Shown here in pieces: positions 1 through 10,340 of a DNA stretch of 64,000 nucleotides. Source of the stretch: Glandiceps talaboti (lineage: Eukaryota; Hemichordata; Enteropneusta; Spengelidae). Numbering within the stretch: position 1 is the stretch's first letter; every line of letters begins with the position of its first letter. Made by a program: the position numbers and the translations under genes. Location of the stretch: contig NC_135559.1 of NCBI RefSeq assembly GCF_964340395.1, positions 22,617,121 to 22,681,120 of the forward strand, read 5' to 3'. The notes under the pieces are model-generated. The model was not told where the DNA came from. It saw only the letters and a list, made by a program, of their open reading frames with translations, and searched no databases.

Positions 1-1138
1 GCAACTTCACCTGGGACTACTTTGCATCTAAAGCCTTCAAACATCCTGATAAAATGAGTTCTAATCCTGTGTCAAAAAACTTGTATTGGAGAAACAGTTC
101 ACAGATTTATTTGACCCATACTTTAACTCTGGCAACATATTATTATTTGCCAGCAGTTGTGTATAACATTTACAAATTACTAGGAAGTTTGGTTTCTATG
201 AAGGAACATGTACATCTTGTGTGCCTCATGTATATAAGTTTGTATACATCGTGACTGTCTGGTAACTACCCCTTACTGTCTATGAATCTGTGATTTTCAG
301 GGACATGTGCAATGAGTGCTCCATACAATAGATAATCACAGAATATGTGTAATGTTTTGGCATAAAATCACCATCACTGAGGGGTTTATGTATGAATTCA
401 ATTGTTTCTCTGCCAATGAAGAGCTGAACATGTTTTTTTTTCTGAACGACATCTGTTCAAAATTATACGAGCAATTAGTAAGTTAAACATACATGTACAT
501 GACAAATATGAGCTTCATTACACAATAGTTTATGAAATATCACTTTAAAAATGCCAACAAGTTCTGAAAATTCAAGTACAATAAATGAATGATTTACAGA
601 AAATAGAATTATAGTAAAATTCACCTCCAACAGTTAGTTGCACCTCATCTCTTATGGGGTCAACAATTTCCATTGTGACTTCTTCCCCATTGTAAAGAAA
701 AGTATTACCACCTATCAGCTATGATGACCTACAGCATATGAGGTATACGTACCAAGTATATACCACATGTAAAGATGAACATAATCAGTGTTTTTAAATC
801 CGTAAAAGTTCTGGGGTTCACGATCAATTTATTAAATTTTCGTGTGTGGCCATGGTCAACGTGAAACAACAGAAAACACGTACAAATGTAAAATGCTTTG
901 AAAATCGTGTTTCAACTAATAAAGAAGGCAATTTTTTACAAAACAAAGATAGTTGATGACGGTACCGCACCACACCACACCACTGAACTGAGGCCAGCCA
1001 CTAATCAGAACTAGTTTTACCACCATTGATTATATGCACAAACTTGCCCTTATCTACATGTACCATCATTTTATTTTGATAGTTATACATGCGGATGTAC
1101 ATGCCTGAATCATTTCTCTATTTAAATGAATTTTTCAG
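1..1138. other. Sequence upstream of the first kinesin exon
   Basis: I see no recognisable kinesin N-terminal exon here (no CRP or RPxN strand). The last ~145 bases, from about 990, recur at about 3260-3404 and so belong to the duplicated exon block. One weak minus-strand exon candidate lies at 625-718. The start of the kinesin-like gene is either left of the window or lost. Confidence 0.5.
625..718 (-). CDS. Weak candidate internal exon, unknown protein
   Basis: On the minus strand an AG acceptor precedes 94 bases that are open in one frame and end at a GTGAAT donor. The translation begins LIGGNTFLYNGEEV and continues through MEIVDPIRDEVQLTVG, which reads like protein rather than random sequence. 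The polypyrimidine tract is poor, I recognise no family and no partner exon is visible. It could be chance. Confidence 0.2.
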
Positions 1139-1263
1139 TATTATACAAAGAGGATTGTACGACGAGAGATTCCGTGTTGTAGACGACTCTGTACTAGAGG
1201 ACTTTAATGTTACAATATCTTCATACGGACAGATTGGTATGGGCAAGACGTTTACTATGGAAG
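1139..1263 (+). CDS. Kinesin-2-like motor exon 1, copy A (P-loop)
   Basis: This exon has an AG acceptor, a GTCAGT donor, phase 2 entry and phase 1 exit. It encodes the segment ending in the nucleotide-binding P-loop, read as [16 protein letters not shown]. In KIF3B the same stretch runs from YDETF to AYGQTGTGKTYTMEG, so GxxxxGKT survives but the canonical TGT of the loop is now IGM. The P-loop binds ATP phosphates in the motor head. The block containing this exon is repeated about 2.2 kb downstream. Residues upstream of it (motor strand beta 1 to helix alpha 1) are not visible. The family assignment is firm. Whether the gene is functional is not. Confidence 0.8.
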
Positions 1264-1721
1264 GTCAGTTATTTAACATATCAATTATTTGTTGAATTAG
1301 ATGGTGGGATCGTCTTTGCTTATGTCAGGACCTTTCAGGAGAATATGTAAGTCTGTATAATATGTAATGTTCCAGTTCCTAGTACATAGCTTAGTTTTGT
1401 GAGTTCTTGCTACTGTTTTTATTTATCAATAACTAATTGTAAAGAGGCAACGCTATTAATCAGAATGATTGAATAAATTTCATAAAGATATTTGATGCAT
1501 TTTTTCAACATACTCCTAAAAGTTAATTTAAAAAAAAAAACAGAAAAAAGTTGCATTTTGCAAATTTACCATAATCTTGAAATTGATGTGTTAAACTCCT
1601 CAAATTTAACTTGTATTTGTCAAGATAATGTCAAATATTGAGAACGAATACAAAATGCTCAAAATTATCTGAGCAATGGTAATTGTAAACTTACATGTAC
1701 ATGTATGATATCATGATTCAG

Positions 1722-1930
1722 GTGTATGGAGTGATCCAGACCTCCGAGATTTGATTCCAGATTCCTTTGACCACATATGTACACACATATCCCAGTCAGA
1801 AAATCCACAGTATTTAGTGAGAGCATCATACTTGGAGATCTATCAGGACAAGATCAGTGATTTGCTTTCCAAAGTCCAGAAGGAAATGTTAGAATTGAAA
1901 AAACGACCAGATACTGGTGTTTATGTTATG
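1722..1930 (+). CDS. Kinesin-2-like motor exon 2, copy A
   Basis: This exon of 209 bases enters in phase 1, joining the split Gly codon after MEG, and leaves in phase 0 at GTGAGT. It encodes 69 full codons, including [24 protein letters not shown] and [13 protein letters not shown]3B has [23 protein letters not shown] and [10 protein letters not shown] here, which is close agreement. The segment forms the motor core around strands beta 4 and beta 5. Copy B at 3824-4032 encodes the identical protein and differs by one synonymous base that I could see (CCA to CCG). Confidence 0.85.
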
Positions 1931-2303
1931 GTGAGTATTTAGAGTAAAATAGTTTAACTTTTCAACTTGCAAACTGCACTAGCTGCAAGTGGGACATTAT
2001 TGTTTGATATCAGGATCATGTTTGTTCATTGATTTTAGGGTACAGACCCAAACATCAGTTTGATGGGATTCATTGTAATATCATAAATGTATACATACAT
2101 TTATTCATTCTTTGTTCAATATTGTTGAAAGTATATGTTACGAGTACGAAAGTCAATATTTCCGGCAAAACATCTTTAAAAAAAAACAGTATATGTAGCT
2201 ATAAAGTCATATTTATATGTATTATTATCTGTTTAAAAACACTTAAATTGAAAAATCATAACTTTAATATTTGATGGATTTTTGTAACGTTATTTGTTCT
2301 CAG

Positions 2304-2383
2304 GATCTCATCTCATTTGTTACAAAAAGTGTGACAGAAATTGAGCATGTGGTGAATGTAGGTAATCAGAACAGAGCCGTTGG
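2304..2383 (+). CDS. Kinesin-2-like motor exon 3, copy A
   Basis: This exon of 80 bases enters in phase 0 after a CTCAG acceptor and leaves in phase 2 at GTAAGC. It encodes [20 protein letters not shown] followed by NQNRAVG. KIF3B has DLSSFVTKSVKEIEHVMNVG and NQNRSVG. It leads into the switch I helix. Because exon 1 starts in phase 2 and this exon ends in phase 2, the three-exon block is phase-symmetric and can be repeated without breaking the frame. Confidence 0.8.
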
Positions 2384-2524
2384 GTAAGCAAGCTTCTTGT
2401 TATTCTCATTGAATTACAAGCATTATTAACTTGATCTTTGTTGTTTCACATTGTGTTGTCTAGAAAAACAATAATGAAGTAGTTTTTGTTAGCACAACTA
2501 AACTGATAAGGTTCAGTAGTACAT

Positions 2525-2560
2525 GAGGCATGGTTAAGTGTCTATGTGTCTGTCTATCTG

Positions 2561-2595
<35 letters not shown>

Positions 2596-2865
2596 ATGTG
2601 TGTAAACAACTTAAAGTCAAATACTGCTGAACAGATAAGATTCAGTAGTGCTAAAGGCATCACTAACTGTCTGTCTGTCTGACTCTGTCTGTCTGTCTGT
2701 CTGTGTGATTTAGGTAAAAAAATGTGGTTTTTGGTAAAAAAATCTTAAGCTAAAAAATATAGCTGTATAGCAGCATGTCACAGGTTTCGAGACGTTCCGC
2801 CTGCATGCACACATCATGTTGTAGATGATGGGATACGTGAAAGTAGGTCAAAGGCCATCCTCAAA
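2525..2865 (+). repeat. Dispersed TCTG-rich repeat, first copy
   Basis: Runs of TCTG/TGTC alternate with a ~75-bp module (GTGTGTAAACAACTTAAAGTC ... GATAAGGTTCAGTAGTGCT). They are followed by an AT-rich tail with GGTAAAAAAATGTGG and TTTCGAGACGTTCCGCC. Further copies lie at about 6793-7560 and 8545-9480, with a fragment at about 28920-28970. The family sits repeatedly in the introns of the kinesin-like gene. Confidence 0.7.
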
Positions 2866-3404
2866 TATAACTTTCCAAGTGTGTCACAAAGTAATTGAAA
2901 TCTATATACTTGACTTGCTGTTGTTTTGAATGACAACAGTTTCACATCCTATCCTGGATGCTTCTTCAGGCCAACTGATGATCTAATGACAGATGATGGT
3001 TGGGTGACATCTGGAGTAGACTTGTGTTGGGTTCTCATCATCACATGACAATTCTACTCCGTTAGGTGTCTTATAAACCATTTGCCATTAGATCATGTTG
3101 GCCTGAAGAAGTGTCTAGGATAGGACATGAAACCCTTGCCATTCATAAACAACCGTATAGCAATTCCAGTATCATGATAGATTGTAATTACTTTGTTATT
3201 AACTTCATACCTGGATGATTGGGAGCAGTCATAGACATATTACCAAGTTGGTTTCTCGTGATACTGCCAGCCACTAATCAGAACTAGTTTTACCACCATT
3301 GATTATATGCACAAACTTGCCTTTATCTACATGTACCATCATTTAATTTGATAGTTATAAATATACATACCTGAATCATTTCTCTATTTTAATAAATTTT
3401 TCAG

Positions 3405-3523
3405 CTTTATACAAAGAGGATTTTACGACGAGACATTCCGTGTTGGCTCTGTGCTAGAGGACTTTAAAGGTACAATATCTTCATATGGACAGATTGGTAT
3501 GGGCAAGACGTTTACTATGGAAG
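3405..3523 (+). CDS. Kinesin-2-like motor exon 1, copy B (P-loop)
   Basis: This is the duplicate of 1139-1263 with the same splice sites and phases but 6 bases shorter: the VVDDS region of copy A reads VGS here, an in-frame loss. It encodes [11 protein letters not shown] through [19 protein letters not shown]. The P-loop carries the same IGM change, so that change predates the duplication. Its DETF and FKGT residues are closer to KIF3B than the DERF and FNVT of copy A. The copies could be spliced in series or used alternatively. Confidence 0.8.
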
Positions 3524-3823
3524 GTCAGTTATTAATCAATAACTTATTGTAAAGAGGCAATGCTATTAATCAGAATGATTGAATAAATTTCATAAAGATT
3601 TTTGATGCATTTTTTCAACAGACTCCTAAAAGTTAATTTTAAAAAAAACAGCAAAAAGTTGCATTTTGCAAATTTACCATAATCTTGAAATTGATGTGTT
3701 AAACTCCTCAAATTTAACTTGTATTTGTCAAGATAATGTCAAATATTGAGAACGAATACAAAATGCTCAAAATTATCTGAGCAATGGTAATTGTAAACTT
3801 ACATGTATGATATCATGATTCAG

Positions 3824-4032
3824 GTGTATGGAGTGATCCAGACCTCCGAGATTTGATTCCAGATTCCTTTGACCACATATGTACACACATATCCCAGTCA
3901 GAAAATCCGCAGTATTTAGTGAGAGCATCATACTTGGAGATCTATCAGGACAAGATCAGTGATTTGCTTTCCAAAGTCCAGAAGGAAATGTTAGAATTGA
4001 AAAAACGACCAGATACTGGTGTTTATGTTATG
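3824..4032 (+). CDS. Kinesin-2-like motor exon 2, copy B
   Basis: This is the duplicate of 1722-1930 with an identical predicted protein, the same CAG acceptor and the same GTGAGT donor. The flanking intron sequence is also duplicated with small indels, so the copying event took introns and exons together. The exon includes [19 protein letters not shown], a strong KIF3B-type signature. Confidence 0.85.
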
Positions 4033-4503
4033 GTGAGTATTTAGAGTAAAATAGTTTAACTTTTCAACTTGCAAACTGCACTAGCTGCAAGTGGGACATT
4101 ATTGTTTGATATCAGGATCATGTTTGTTCATTGATTTTAGGGTACAGACCCAAACATCAGTTTGATGGGATTCATTGTAATATCATAAATGTATACATCT
4201 ACATGTATAATTACCCATAGTTTGTTCAATATTGTTGAAAGTGTATGTTACGAGTATGAAAGTCATTACTTCCGGCAAAACATCTTTAAAAAAAACTTTT
4301 CTTGTTTCAGCTAGTGTAGATTTAATATAAAGCAATTATCATGGCGTTCAAAGGTGTAAAACCAAAGTATATGTAGCTATAAAGTCATATTTATATGCAT
4401 TATTATCTGTTTAAAAACACTTAAATTGAAAAATCATAACTTTAATATTTGATGGATTTATGTAATGTTATTTGTTCTCACTGTTTTTTTCATTTATTTA
4501 CAG

Positions 4504-4583
4504 GATCCCATCTCATTTGATACAAAAAGTGTGACAGAAATTGAGCATGTGGTGAATATAGGTAATCAGAACAGAACTGTTGG
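4504..4583 (+). CDS. Kinesin-2-like motor exon 3, copy B
   Basis: This is the duplicate of 2304-2383. It reads [20 protein letters not shown] followed by NQNRTVG, with four amino-acid changes against copy A (L to P, V to D, V to I, A to T). Its acceptor has the longer pyrimidine tract (CTGTTTTTTTCATTTATTTACAG spread over the intron end); copy A lost about 30 bases there. It exits in phase 2 and can join exon 4 at 7802. Confidence 0.8.
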
Positions 4584-4734
4584 GTAAGCAAGCTTCTTGT
4601 TATTCTCATTGAATTACAAGCAATGAACTTGGTCTTTGTTGTTTCACATTGTGTTGTCTAGAAAAACAATAATGAAGTAATTTTTGTTAGCACAACTAAA
4701 CTGATAAGGTTCAGTAGTACATGAGGCATGGTTA

Positions 4735-6789
4735 GGAACCGGTCAGTTTCTCCAGCCTGGGGGGGGGGGGGGGGGGGGGGGGGGGCTGCGGTGGATTCTT
4801 AAATCGGGCCGACAAAAAGTCACTGACCCCACCTATCTGTAAAACCAAAAACAGGCTGACCCCCCTATCACTTAATTCTAAAACATAATGACCCCCCCCC
4901 CCCCATATATAATATTCGCATGACAGGTATTTTTTTATCGTGACTCAGTGTGGACTGCTTGACTGTCTTGCATCTACTTTATAAGATCCCGGGTTAGCAC
5001 TATCATATTTATAATTATTGACTACACAGGGTAAATATATTCGAAAAGGAGTTTAATAGCATCTTGGCAGTGAAAGGTAGGAAAGCTTGAGAAGGGAATA
5101 TGTACATCTCTTATGGGGGTCCTAGGGGGTCTCCCCCTAGAAGCCCAGGAGGTTTTTAACTCTGAAAAGTCAATTTTGAGACTATTCAGACATTTTCAGA
5201 AAATAATTTGCAAGCTTTACAAGACAGCACCAACATGTAAAATGCAACTACATAAGGTTGAAATATTTTTGAAATATAGTTTTTGATAGGATCTTGACAG
5301 TAAGAGGTAGGGGAAGATCTCTTGACTAGGATGTGTACACCTCATGTGGGAGGGGGGTCCTAGGGGGTCTCCCCCTAGAAGCCCTGGAGGTTTTTAACTC
5401 TGAAAAGTCAATTTTGAGACTATTCAGACCCTTTCAGACAATAATTTCCAAGCCTTACAAGACAACACCAATTAACATGTTAAAAGCAACTATATACATA
5501 GGGTTGAAATACTTTTGAAATATACTTTGATAGCATCTTGACAGTAAGAGGGGAAGAGCTTGAGACTGGGATATGTCCACCTCATGTGGGGGGTCTGAGG
5601 GGGGTCTCCCTCTAGAAACCCTGGAGGATTTTTACTCTTAAAGCCAATATTTAGGCTATTCAGACCCTTTCAAGCAATAACTTAGTCCATGCTTTACAAG
5701 ACAGCAAGTATCAGAAACTATTCTTTATAACTTACACTAAGGGTTGAAATATGTTCTTAAAAAGTTTAAATGGCATCATTATATACATGTAGGTCAGCAC
5801 ATCTAATGGTAGTAACATTGGTAGGGGAGATTTGGAGTTTAAGGCAATTTTAGACTATCTTGGCAAACGTTTCAGATCTTGAAAAGACAATATCATATCA
5901 AATTAGAATAGGGTGAAAATATTTAAGAAAAGTTTAATACCATTATGACAGTGAAAAGGTTGTTGGTGCATCTGATTGTTGGTTGAATGTATGAGTGACC
6001 TCTGGGGGTGAGGGAGTCCTTGGGGTTTTCCCCCTGGCAGATCTGGAGTTTTTTGCTTGAGATACTAAGGCAATGTTTAGGTTATTCATAACCTTTGAGG
6101 TAATATTTCCAAGCTTCGAAAAGCTAATGTAAAACGTTTTTAAATAAGTTTCTCATATCACATAAAATGGACACGTAACATTAGTATATAGGGGCACTAA
6201 TATTGCATGTATAATAAAGTCACCTGTATGTTAGAGAACTTTAGGTGGTCATACCTAGTGTATAATAGTAACTGGAATCTGATGAGATGTGGTGATTTGT
6301 AGTGTCAATAGCATGACGAGTAGAACAATTTAGATTAACTTCATTTATAAATTATCTATGAAAATTACCATTACGAAACCTTCAAGTTCACTTTTGCCCC
6401 AAACTGCAATATAAGCGAAGCATTGATTGTGAAACAGCCAAGTATTTACATGACATGTTCTGTAACTAGTGTGGTAGGTAGGTAATACCGGTACATGTAT
6501 ATGAATATGTATAGTTAGGTTTGTACTAATAAGTAATGTTAAAGAATTCATGTAAGAAATAGGGACAAGAACAAATATTGACATGTACCACATTTCAGAC
6601 AAGGCTATATGACATTGTAGAAAGGATTTTTTTCTTCCATCACAATCTAAAACACAATGACCCCCCTATCCACAATTTTCAAAACAGCATGACCCCCCCC
6701 CCCACTGCCAATTTCAAAAACAGGGTGACCCCCCCCCCTACCAATCCACCGCCCCCCCCCCCCCCAGGCCAAAGAAACTGACCGGTCCC
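4735..6789. mobile_element. TIR transposon, TTA target-site duplication (PIF/Harbinger-like, non-autonomous)
   Basis: The ends are inverted repeats: GGAACCGGTCAGTTTCT on the left, and GGGACCGGTCAGTTTCT as the reverse complement of the right end. Both run on into long G/C tracts and TGACCCCC modules. TTA stands on both sides (4732-4734 and 6790-6792). The empty site is visible in the sister repeats near 2527 and 8545, where GGCATGGTTAAGTG is uninterrupted. No transposase frame remains. A 3-bp TTA duplication and GG termini fit PIF/Harbinger; the superfamily is an inference. Confidence 0.75.
5040..6110 (+). repeat. Tandem ~235-bp repeats inside the TIR transposon
   Basis: Four to five diverging units share TTTGATAGCATCTTGACAGT, a hairpin-like CCTAGGGGG-TCT-CCCCCTAG, CTGGAGGTTTTTAACTCTG, ATTCAGACCCTTTCA and CCAAGCTTTACAAGACA. 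They fill most of the body of the 4735-6789 element. No open frame of note is present. Confidence 0.7.
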
Positions 6790-7801
6790 TTAAGTGTCTA
6801 TGTGTCTGTCTATCTCTGTCTGTCTGTCTGTCTATCTGTCTGTGTGGATGTGGATGTGTGTAAACAATTTAAAGTCAAATACTGCTGAACTGATAAGGTT
6901 CAGTAGTGCTATAGGCATCACTAAGTGACTGTCTGTCTGTCTGTCTGTCTGTCTGATTTAGGTAAAAAAATGTGGTTTTTGGTAAAAAAATCTTAAGCTA
7001 AAAAATATAGCTGTATAGCAGCATATGTCACAGGTTTCGAGACGTTCTGCCTGCATGCACACATCAAGTTGTCGATGATGGGATACGCCGTGAAAGTAGG
7101 TCAAATTCCATCCTCAAATTTGGGGAAAAAATTTTGGTCTCATAGTTACCTACATTCCACCAAATACCATGTGAGATATTTAGAGGTAGGTCAAAGATCA
7201 TCCCCCATTTTTTTGAGGGGAGGGGGGATGAAATTGGTTCTATAGTACACCATTTAAACCAAAAACTGCATCCCCAGCCCTATTGGGTTGCCTAGAATTA
7301 GACATGTGCATAATAATTAAATTCTAAGGTCAAAGGTCATCCCCTATTTTGAGGGAAATATTTGGTCCCATAGTTACCCACATTCCACAAAATACCCGTT
7401 CTGCACATGTTGTACACCAGGGATCAGCGAGCATGTAATTGATTTATCGATTGATCAATCAATCGATTTATTGATTGATTTGTCATTAGGTTGAATGATT
7501 GATCGATTGAATGATTGATCCAGACAGACAGACAGACAGACACTTTGCCAATTGCCTATAGCATTTCTGAACATTATCATATCAGTTCAGTTGTGCTAAA
7601 AAGAGCTGTCTGGCAGGCAGAGCTATATTAAAAGTTAGTCCTGCACCAAGAGCATAATCGTGTTTAGTACCTGTAAATCCCTGTAGCTCCTCTGATAACA
7701 TAAAGTAATTGTAATCCAACAATGTTTGCATTAGCCATTATGGTTAAAAGAGATATAAAGACAATATAATAATTTAAAATGAACGTTCATTTTTTTTTCA
7801 G

Positions 7802-7868
7802 TGCAACTAACATGAATGAGCACAGTTCTAATTCCCATGCTGTATTCCTTACATTAGAATGTAGAGAG
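7802..7868 (+). CDS. Kinesin-2-like motor exon 4, copy A (switch I)
   Basis: This exon of 67 bases follows a TTTTTTTTTCAG acceptor, enters in phase 2 and leaves in phase 0 at GTAAGT. It encodes [22 protein letters not shown]. KIF3B has [23 protein letters not shown]. The invariant switch I motif SSRSH is changed to SSNSH in both copies, and one residue is missing near the end. The switch I arginine pairs with the switch II glutamate in active kinesins, so ATP-driven motility is doubtful. The next expected exon, carrying DLAGSE, is absent. Confidence 0.8.
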
Positions 7869-7987
7869 GTAAGTAGTAGTATCTAATTACTGTGTTTTCA
7901 CTTTAAATTTGTGTTTCTTTTTACAGCCAATTCAACAAATTAAACAATGATAATGTTTACATAGATGTTGCATGTTGATAGATTAGT

Positions 7988-8010
7988 ACCGGGGGGGGGG
8001 GGGGGGGGGG
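7988..8010 (+). repeat. Poly-G tract
   Basis: An uninterrupted run of about 22 G lies in the intron between exons 4A and 5A. The duplicate intron has the same tract at about 9929-9949. Such tracts recur at 4758, 16766, 22830, 30257 and 60050 and are difficult to sequence. Confidence 0.8.
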
Positions 8011-8180
8011 GTAGTATTGGTTTCCAAGTTTACAGTGTACTTAATTCACTTGTACAGTAAAGTACTTGAACATTTTAGGACCTTTTTATCACAGTTGGAT
8101 ACTGATACTAAGCAGTCAATGGTTTGTCCAGTGAATAGACTTTTCAAAGAGTTTTGTGCTTTTTGTATCTTAATTTTCAG

Positions 8181-8401
8181 GGAGAACGTTCGAAAGAAGC
8201 AACAAAAATTAATTTGCCTTTGGCAGCGTTGGATAACGTAACCTCAGCTACTCTAGTTGATGGCAAGAGTACACACATTCCATATCGTGATTCCAAATTG
8301 ACCAGACTTCAAGATTCTTTAGGTGGTAATGTCAAGAAAGAGATGGTAGCTAATATCGGTCCTGCTAGATACAACTATTATGAATCTCTGACAACATTGA
8401 G
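8181..8401 (+). CDS. Kinesin-2-like motor exon 5, copy A
   Basis: This exon of 221 bases enters in phase 0 and exits in phase 2. It encodes [20 protein letters not shown], then [40 protein letters not shown] and ESLTTLR. It matches the KIF3B segment [20 protein letters not shown] through LTTLR, covering alpha 4 to alpha 6 of the motor. One Thr is inserted before LVDGK and one Leu is lost in TRLLQDS; both are whole-codon changes. Exon 4 ends and this exon begins in phase 0, so the missing switch II exon (about 31 codons in KIF3B) dropped out without shifting the frame. Confidence 0.85.
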
Positions 8402-9738
8402 GTATGTGATAGTTTTCTTTAGCTTAATCAGTTGGCTTCTCACCTGGCATGAGGAGAGAGAGGTACACTTCAAGTTAGTCTGGAAACTAATGTGATCTCT
8501 AACTACATGATGTCTGGCCAAAGTCTCTCAATCAGCAAAAAAGGCATGGTTAAGTGTCTATGTGTCTGTCTGTCTGTCTGTCTGTCTGTTGATGTGTGTA
8601 AACAACTTAAAGTCAAATACTGCTGAACTGATAAGATTCAGTAGAGCTAAAGGCATTGCTAAGTGTCTGTCTGTGTGGATGTGTGGAAACAACTTAAAGT
8701 CAAATACTGCTGGACAGATAAGGTTCAGTAGTGCGAAAGGTATCACTATCTGTCTCTCTTTGTCTGTCTGTCTGTGTGTCTGTCTGTCTGCCTGTGGATG
8801 TGTGTAAACAACTTAAAGTCAAATACTGCTAAACACATAAGGTTCAGTAGTGCTATAGGCATCACTAAGTGCTTGTCTGTCTGTCTGTCTGTCTGATTTA
8901 GGTAAAAAAATGTGGTTTTTGGTAAAAAAAATCTTAAGCTAAAAAATATAGCTGTATAGCAGCATATGTCACAGGTTTCGAGACGTTCCGCCTGCATGCA
9001 CACATCAAGTTGTAGATGATGGGATACGTGAAAGTAGGTCAAATTCCATCCTCAAATTTGGGGAAAAAATTTTGGTCTCATAGTTGCCTACATTCCACCA
9101 AATACCATGTGAGATATTTAGAGGTAGGTCAAAGATCATCCCCCATTTTTCTGAGGGGAGGGGGGATGAAATTGGTTCTATAGTACACCATTTAAACCAA
9201 AAACTGCATCCCCAGCCCTATTGGGTTGCCTAGAATTAGACATGTGCATAATAATTAAATTCTAAGGTCAAAGGTCATCCCCTATTTTGAGGGAAATATT
9301 TGGTCCCATAGTTACCCACATTCCACAAAATACCCGGTCTGCACATGTTGTACACCAGGGATCAGCGAGCATGTAATTGATTTATCGATTGATCAATCAA
9401 TCGATTTATTGATTGATTTGTCATTAGGTTGAATGATTGATCGATTGAATGATTGATCCAGACAGACAGACAGACAGACACTTTGCCAATTGCCTATAGC
9501 ATTTCTGAACAAAAAATCAGTTCAGTTGTGCTAAAAAGAGCTGTCTGGCAGGCAGAGCTATATTAAAAGTTAGTCCTGCACCAAGAGCATAATCGCGTGT
9601 TTAGTACCTGTAAATCCCTGTAACTCCTCTGATAACATAAAGTAATTGTAATCCAACAATGTTTGCATTAGCCATTATGGTTAAAAGAGATATAAAGACA
9701 ATATAATAATTTAAAATGAACGTTCATTTTTTTTTCAG

Positions 9739-9805
9739 TGCAACTAACATGAATGAGCACAGTTCTAATTCCCATGCTGTATTCCTTACATTAGAATGTA
9801 GAGAG
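9739..9805 (+). CDS. Kinesin-2-like motor exon 4, copy B (switch I)
   Basis: This exon is identical in predicted protein to 7802-7868, including the SSNSH switch I. It enters in phase 2. Exon 5A also ends in phase 2, so the order 4A-5A-4B-5B could be spliced in one frame. Confidence 0.8.
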
Positions 9806-10119
9806 GTAAGTAGTAGTATCTAATTACTGTGTTTTCACTTTAAATTTGTGTTTCTTTTTACAGCCAATTCAACAAATTAAACAATGATAATGTTTACATA
9901 GATGTTGCATGTTGATAGATTAGTACCGGGGGGGGGGGGGGGGGGGGGGGTAGTATTGGTTTCCAAGTTTACAATGTACTTAATTCACTTGTACAGTAAA
10001 GTACTTGAACATTTTAGGACCTTTTTATCACAGTTGGATACTGATACTAAGCAGTCAATGGTTTGTCCAGTGAATAGACTTTTCAAAGAGTTTTGTGCTT
10101 TTTGTATCTTAATTTTCAG

Positions 10120-10340
10120 GGAGAACGTTCGAAAGAAGCAACAAAAATTAATTTGCCTTTGGCAGTGTTGGATAACGTAAACTCCGCTACTCTAGTTGAT
10201 GGCAAGAGTACACACATTCCATATCGTGATTCCAAATTGACCAGACTTCAAGATTCTTTAGGTAGTAATGTCAAGAAAGTGATGGTAGCTAATATTGGTC
10301 CTGCTAGATACAACTATGATGAATCTCTGACAACATTGAG
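10120..10340 (+). CDS. Kinesin-2-like motor exon 5, copy B
   Basis: This is the duplicate of 8181-8401, with the same length and phases. I count five amino-acid changes against copy A (A to V, T to N, G to S, E to V, Y to D) and two synonymous differences, which looks like relaxed constraint. It retains [17 protein letters not shown] and ends in SLTTLR at a GTATGT donor. The split Arg codon continues into the neck exon at 12577. Confidence 0.85.
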
